Assembly (NCBI RefSeq): GCF_002259605.1
Contig: NZ_MWWR01000002.1
Coordinates: 124,001-188,000 of the forward strand
Length of the DNA stretch: 64,000 nt
Reading direction: 5' to 3'
From: Pseudoscardovia radai
GTDB taxonomy: Bacteria; Actinomycetota; Actinomycetes; Actinomycetales; Bifidobacteriaceae
Shown here: piece by piece, positions 61,242 to 64,000 of the stretch
Numbering within the stretch: the first letter of the stretch is position 1
How the letters are laid out: each line of letters opens with the position of its first letter
Notes under the pieces: model-generated
What the model saw: the letters and a program-made list of their open reading frames with translations, nothing else
What the model was told of the DNA's origin: nothing
Database searches by the model: none
Made by a program: the position numbers and the translations under genes

Positions 61242-61676
61242 TCAGCTAGCGGTGCGCGCGATGTAGGCGCGCATGCCGTTGATGCAGTCGGCGAGGGTCA
61301 TGCCTTGGAGGCGGTGGTTCACGTCATCGTCCATCTGCTGGAACATGCCTCCCAGCACCGGGCGGATGTTGTGCCCGACGATGCATGCGTCGTTGGGATT
61401 GTGATGCAGGTCGAACAGATGCACGCGATCCCTGTCCATCACCGCCCGGTAGATGTCGAGCAGCGTGATGTCGGCGGGCTGCCTGAGCAGCCGGAACCCG
61501 CTGATGCCACGCCTGCCTTCGATGATGCCCGCCTTGCTCAGGCGTGCGGTCAGTTTGCGGATGTAGCTGGGGTTGGTGCCCACGCTCACGGCGATTTGCT
61601 CGGAATTGACCGGGGTCGCGGATTGCGAGATGAGAATCAGCGCATGGATCGCTGACGAGAATCTGGTATCCACCAT
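61242..61676 (-). CDS. Rrf2-family regulator
   Basis: A 144-residue Rrf2 protein: 'FSSAIHALILISQSATPVNSEQIAVSVGTNPSYIRKLTARLSKAGII' region is the winged helix. The three clustered cysteines of iron-sulphur members (IscR, NsrR) are absent; only two Cys remain, one in 'NDACIVGHNIRP'. It is therefore of the YwnA or thiol-sensing kind. ATG at 61676 follows AAGGAGTG. GTATC-type repeats lie 110 bp upstream. It leads the two-gene operon with the MDR oxidoreductase. Confidence 0.9.
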   Translation of the reverse strand: MVDTRFSSAIHALILISQSATPVNSEQIAVSVGTNPSYIRKLTARLSKAGIIEGRRGISGFRLLRQPADITLLDIYRAVMDRDRVHLFDLHHNPNDACIVGHNIRPVLGGMFQQMDDDVNHRLQGMTLADCINGMRAYIARTAS

Positions 61677-61784
61677 GGCACTCCTTCCCTGCAATGTTTG
61701 GCGATGCCTACAGTTTTTGGCCATGCGATGCCTGTGCTCGCGATGCTTATGCCCGCGATGCCGGCAAACGCACTACCTGTAATT

Positions 61785-61801
61785 GTATCTGATACTGATA
61801 C
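61785..61801. promoter_or_regulatory. GTATC/GATAC repeats upstream of rrf2
   Basis: GTATCTGATACTGATAC contains a perfect palindrome GTATC-T-GATAC plus a further TGATAC. It is the likeliest operator of the Rrf2 protein. Between it and the gene, GCGATGC recurs four times (about 61703-61759). Confidence 0.45.
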
Positions 61802-61919
61802 TTTAATGGACGGCGCGACATCTGTCAACGCCGCCCATCGATGGACATGCATCGCCTCGGGCTTCCTTCGCCACGCAGAGCACAGTGGCGTGCCGGGACC
61901 TCCCGCTGAGGTCCTGGAG

Positions 61920-62168
61920 CGGCACGCCCGGTTTCTGATACAGACTTCGCAACCCTATGCCGTGGAGATGGAACGCCCATTCACCATGACTTCCGGCGAG
62001 CCAATCGACATCGAAATCTACATCCAGGGAACCCTCGGCCTGCTCTACGTCAACAAAGACACCGCTTTCGGCTTCCGAATGTACAACCACAGGAACCGTC
62101 GCATCGGAGCGTTCTCCACCGAAGGCGGACTCCGCGTGAACGGCCTGCGGGGGCTCACGGACAACTGA
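61920..62168 (+). pseudogene. remnant of a glycoside hydrolase C-terminal domain
   Basis: A plus-strand frame ends in 'PIDIEIYIQGTLGLLYVNKD' then 'FGFRMYNHRNRRIGAFSTEGG', the pattern of the beta-sandwich at the end of GH32/GH43-clan glycosidases. Only about 80 residues are left, with no catalytic domain upstream, where the frame turns into repeated GCGATGC-type sequence. No ribosome site or good start precedes it. It is probably a decayed sugar-hydrolase gene; the family call is tentative. Confidence 0.4.
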
Positions 62169-62323
62169 CAGGCGCGGTGCGTGGTGTGGCTCGGTGTGGC
62201 GTGTTTCGCCGAAGACGGAAGACACACCACCCGAAAACAAGTCCCAGACCTCCGCCATCGGCGAATCTCACCCCTCTTTTCTCGGTCATGCGACACCGAT
62301 GAAGACGTCCGCGCCGGAATCAG

Positions 62324-62977
62324 CTATGCAGGGATCTGGAAATAACCTCTCCACCCGCGGGCAGCATAATAAGAATCAGCCCCATTATGGAAAGTGAACA
62401 CAACACCGTATCGTTTTTCGCAGAAGAGAGCTCCGCCCTTCTGCCTAATCGCCTCTGGGGTGGCAATCCAGGAAGAGGTTTTCAGGTCGAACTCCCCAAG
62501 CTCCTGGAGTCTGCGGTAGAGCGCCTCCGTCATCAACTCGACTCCCATCTTGTGCGCTTGGCCAACGGCGCTTCCAGTCGGAGGATTCTTCTTTCTCTTC
62601 AGAAGCGCCGAATCGTCATAACACAGGCTCCGGCGACCGGTAGGAGATTCTTTCGAACAGTCGCAGAAGATAAGACCTCCGGTTTTCTCATCAAAACCGA
62701 TTGCGTCCGGCTCTCCGCCGCTTTCCTCCATGCGCTTGAGGATGGCAAGCGCTTCGGGATTCCCATTCAGGCGCATCTCGACAGCCTCCCACGCTATGCC
62801 TTGGTGGCGCATGGGATTGTCCAGAAACCTGTTTTTCAGCACCTCAATCATCAGGTCGTCTCCTTCATTGGTTTGCCTGCCGTCCATACTCTTGTCAATG
62901 GTTCGCTTCACTGAATTGTCATCAGGATAAATCGCATCGGGGATTATTCCACGCTCAACAAGTGAACCATTCGACAT
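62324..62977 (-). CDS. DUF4256 protein
   Basis: 217 residues. The DUF4256 pattern is plain: 'RMEESGGEPDAIGFDEKTGG', 'DCSKESPTGRRSLCYD', 'GEFDLKTSSWIATPEAIRQKGGALF' and 'HNGADSYYAARGWRGYFQI'. The family's function is unknown. ATG at 62977 follows GGTGAGG; ATG at 62851 has a stronger AAGGAG and begins the domain exactly, so the true protein may be 175 residues. Lower G+C than the core genes and codon use like the two following genes suggest transfer. Confidence 0.85.
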   Translation of the reverse strand: MSNGSLVERGIIPDAIYPDDNSVKRTIDKSMDGRQTNEGDDLMIEVLKNRFLDNPMRHQGIAWEAVEMRLNGNPEALAILKRMEESGGEPDAIGFDEKTGGLIFCDCSKESPTGRRSLCYDDSALLKRKKNPPTGSAVGQAHKMGVELMTEALYRRLQELGEFDLKTSSWIATPEAIRQKGGALFCEKRYGVVFTFHNGADSYYAARGWRGYFQIPA

Positions 62978-63087
62978 ATCAACCTCACCGCCCTCATAGA
63001 CCCATGCCCCATGGATTCGGCGCCTAGACTTTGCAACGAAATCCGCCGTCGCACACTTCAACCTCAGCAAACCGGAATTGGCTTATG

Positions 63088-63123
63088 CAGTCCGCGCAGT
63101 CCGTGCAATCCGCACAACCCTAT
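63088..63123. repeat. 9-bp tandem repeat across the acetyltransferase stop
   Basis: CAGTCCGCG, CAGTCCGTG, CAATCCGCA, CAACCCTAT: four 9-base units, the last containing the stop codon of the minus-strand acetyltransferase. Confidence 0.7.
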
Positions 63124-63596
63124 AGCTCTTTCTTCATGTAAATCACATCAGCCATCGGATTGTGATAATACGGCTCGCATTCCTCGAATCCATTCTTTTT
63201 GTACAACCCGATCGCCGCTTTCAAAGGGACAATCGTGTCCAGAACCATTTCTTTATAACCAGCCCGCCTTGCATGATCTATGATTTCTGCAACAAGCGAC
63301 TCCCCCAAATGCATCCCGCGCGCCTCAGGCTTAACGTACAGTCTCTTCATTTCGCAGCGCTCAGAGTTATGCCTGTGGTATGCAACCATGCCAATAGCAC
63401 GATCCGTCTCATCCACTGCAACAAGCAGTTCCCCTTGCGGGGCAGTGTACTTTTCGGCTGGGTTCTTCAACTCCTCTTCGATGTTTTGAAAGGCCAGATC
63501 CCGATTCAACCGCTTCGTGTATTCTACGATCAATTCCCTGACCTGGGGGATATAATCCTTGCCGTCTTTGATAGTCACGTCACTCTTCACAACCAT
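63120..63596 (-). CDS. GNAT-family N-acetyltransferase
   Basis: A 158-residue acetyl-CoA-dependent transferase. 'AIGMVAYHRHNSERCEMKRLYVKPEARGMHLGESLVAEIIDHARRAG' holds motifs D and A with the pyrophosphate loop 'ARGMHLG'; 'AAIGLYKKNGFEECEPYYHNP' is motif B. Acceptor substrate is unknown. ATG at 63596 was chosen (AAGGA ten bases upstream); three in-frame ATGs up to 63656 are possible. Lower G+C and many AAT/AAG codons contrast with the core region. Confidence 0.88.
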   Translation of the reverse strand: MVVKSDVTIKDGKDYIPQVRELIVEYTKRLNRDLAFQNIEEELKNPAEKYTAPQGELLVAVDETDRAIGMVAYHRHNSERCEMKRLYVKPEARGMHLGESLVAEIIDHARRAGYKEMVLDTIVPLKAAIGLYKKNGFEECEPYYHNPMADVIYMKKEL

Positions 63597-63685
63597 ATTC
63601 TTACCATCCTTCATTCTTGCCATCCTTCGTCGATAATCGCCCAGCGCTGAACGCAACCAAATCTCGCTGTCTACGCCATCGCCCG

Positions 63686-64000
63686 CTATTTTCTCAACGC
63701 CTCGCTCAGGGAGCTCGGAACGCTCCGCGGCCCCCGAACCGCAGCAATGCCATACTCGCCCTTGAGCCTATCGAACGTGAAGGCACCCGGCTTATACCGT
63801 TTCTGCAGCCGTATCCTCATCACAGACGTTATGGTCAGGTTGCCATCGCGATAGTCATAGGGAATGTCCGTTTTCACAACCTTGCATCTGTAGAGAATGG
63901 CCGAGATGGGCGACGCCACATACATGTATACGGTGTCGCCCGCCTTGATGCCTTTGCCCTGCTTCCAGTCGATCTCCTTTGCATGGTCAAAGGCGTGCTC
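63686..64000 (-). CDS. PUA/EVE-like domain protein, 5' end outside window
   Basis: The minus-strand frame is open to the window edge; 104 C-terminal residues are visible. 'DWKQGKGIKAGDTVYMYVAS', 'ILYRCKVVKTDIPYDY' and 'YGIAAVRGPRSVPSSLSEAL' resemble EVE/PUA-like modules that bind modified bases, often next to restriction or nuclease domains. The preceding part is not in the window, so the complete architecture is unknown. Base composition is like the two neighbouring genes. Confidence 0.65.
   Translation of the reverse strand, partial: EHAFDHAKEIDWKQGKGIKAGDTVYMYVASPISAILYRCKVVKTDIPYDYRDGNLTITSVMRIRLQKRYKPGAFTFDRLKGEYGIAAVRGPRSVPSSLSEALRK

Overview
This 64 kb window is GC-rich (visibly about two thirds G+C) and reads as a chromosome segment of a high-GC Actinobacterium, most likely Bifidobacterium or a close relative in the Bifidobacteriaceae. 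The evidence is the gene block polyprenyl synthase, PASTA kinase, acyltransferase, glucokinase, trpD, secA, hpf, rnpB, recX-recA, DUF3046, clgR, cinA, pgsA, ftsK, miaA-miaB. A perfect actinobacterial LexA box, anaerobic NrdDG, and several genes whose -10 box lies 6-10 nt before the start codon (leaderless or nearly leaderless) fit the same assignment. No insertion sequence, integrase, rRNA or CRISPR array was seen.  Layout. 1-9 kb: a DUF4192-like gene cut by the window edge, isoprenoid synthase, PASTA kinase, PlsC, a small membrane protein, glucokinase, trpD. 9-25 kb: conserved housekeeping genes for secretion (secA), ribosome hibernation (hpf), RNase P RNA, SOS repair (recA/recX), proteolysis control (clgR), lipid synthesis (pgsA), DNA translocation (ftsK) and tRNA modification (miaA/miaB). 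25-34 kb: BI-1 membrane protein, DUF3592 protein, tRNA-Gly(GCC), TetR and LysR regulators, a candidate leaderless small ORF or small RNA, and nrdD-nrdG with NrdR-like boxes 31 bp apart. 34-42 kb: aconitase, a CtpE-like P-type ATPase with an upstream lipoprotein, and a reductase-MarR pair. 42.7-48.7 kb: a five-gene ABC-2 exporter operon containing a 642-residue membrane-anchored protein of unknown function.  48.7-55 kb is the most unusual part. A degenerate mosaic is stitched from fragments resembling three intact genes of this window (lipoprotein, P-type ATPase, oleate hydratase). Next comes a secreted DUF5648-repeat/transglutaminase-like gene whose signal peptide is interrupted by a C10 tract; removing one C restores a 605-residue secreted protein with an AHA cleavage site, the hallmark of ON/OFF phase variation. 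A Gln-rich lipoprotein and a membrane acyltransferase follow on the same strand, and intact oleate hydratase with a TetR gene faces them.  55-62 kb: two glycosyltransferases, DUF1304, ADP-ribosylglycohydrolase, an MDR oxidoreductase with an Rrf2 regulator, and a glycosidase remnant. From about 62.2 kb to the end base composition drops (DUF4256, GNAT, PUA/EVE-like genes), suggesting acquired DNA.  A recurring small-scale theme is short tandem repeats (9, 14, 15 and 19 bp units) lying across stop codons, and 12 or 15 bp in-frame repeats inside recX, the exporter-linked membrane protein and the Gln-rich lipoprotein. All functions are assigned by reading motifs; no database search was run.
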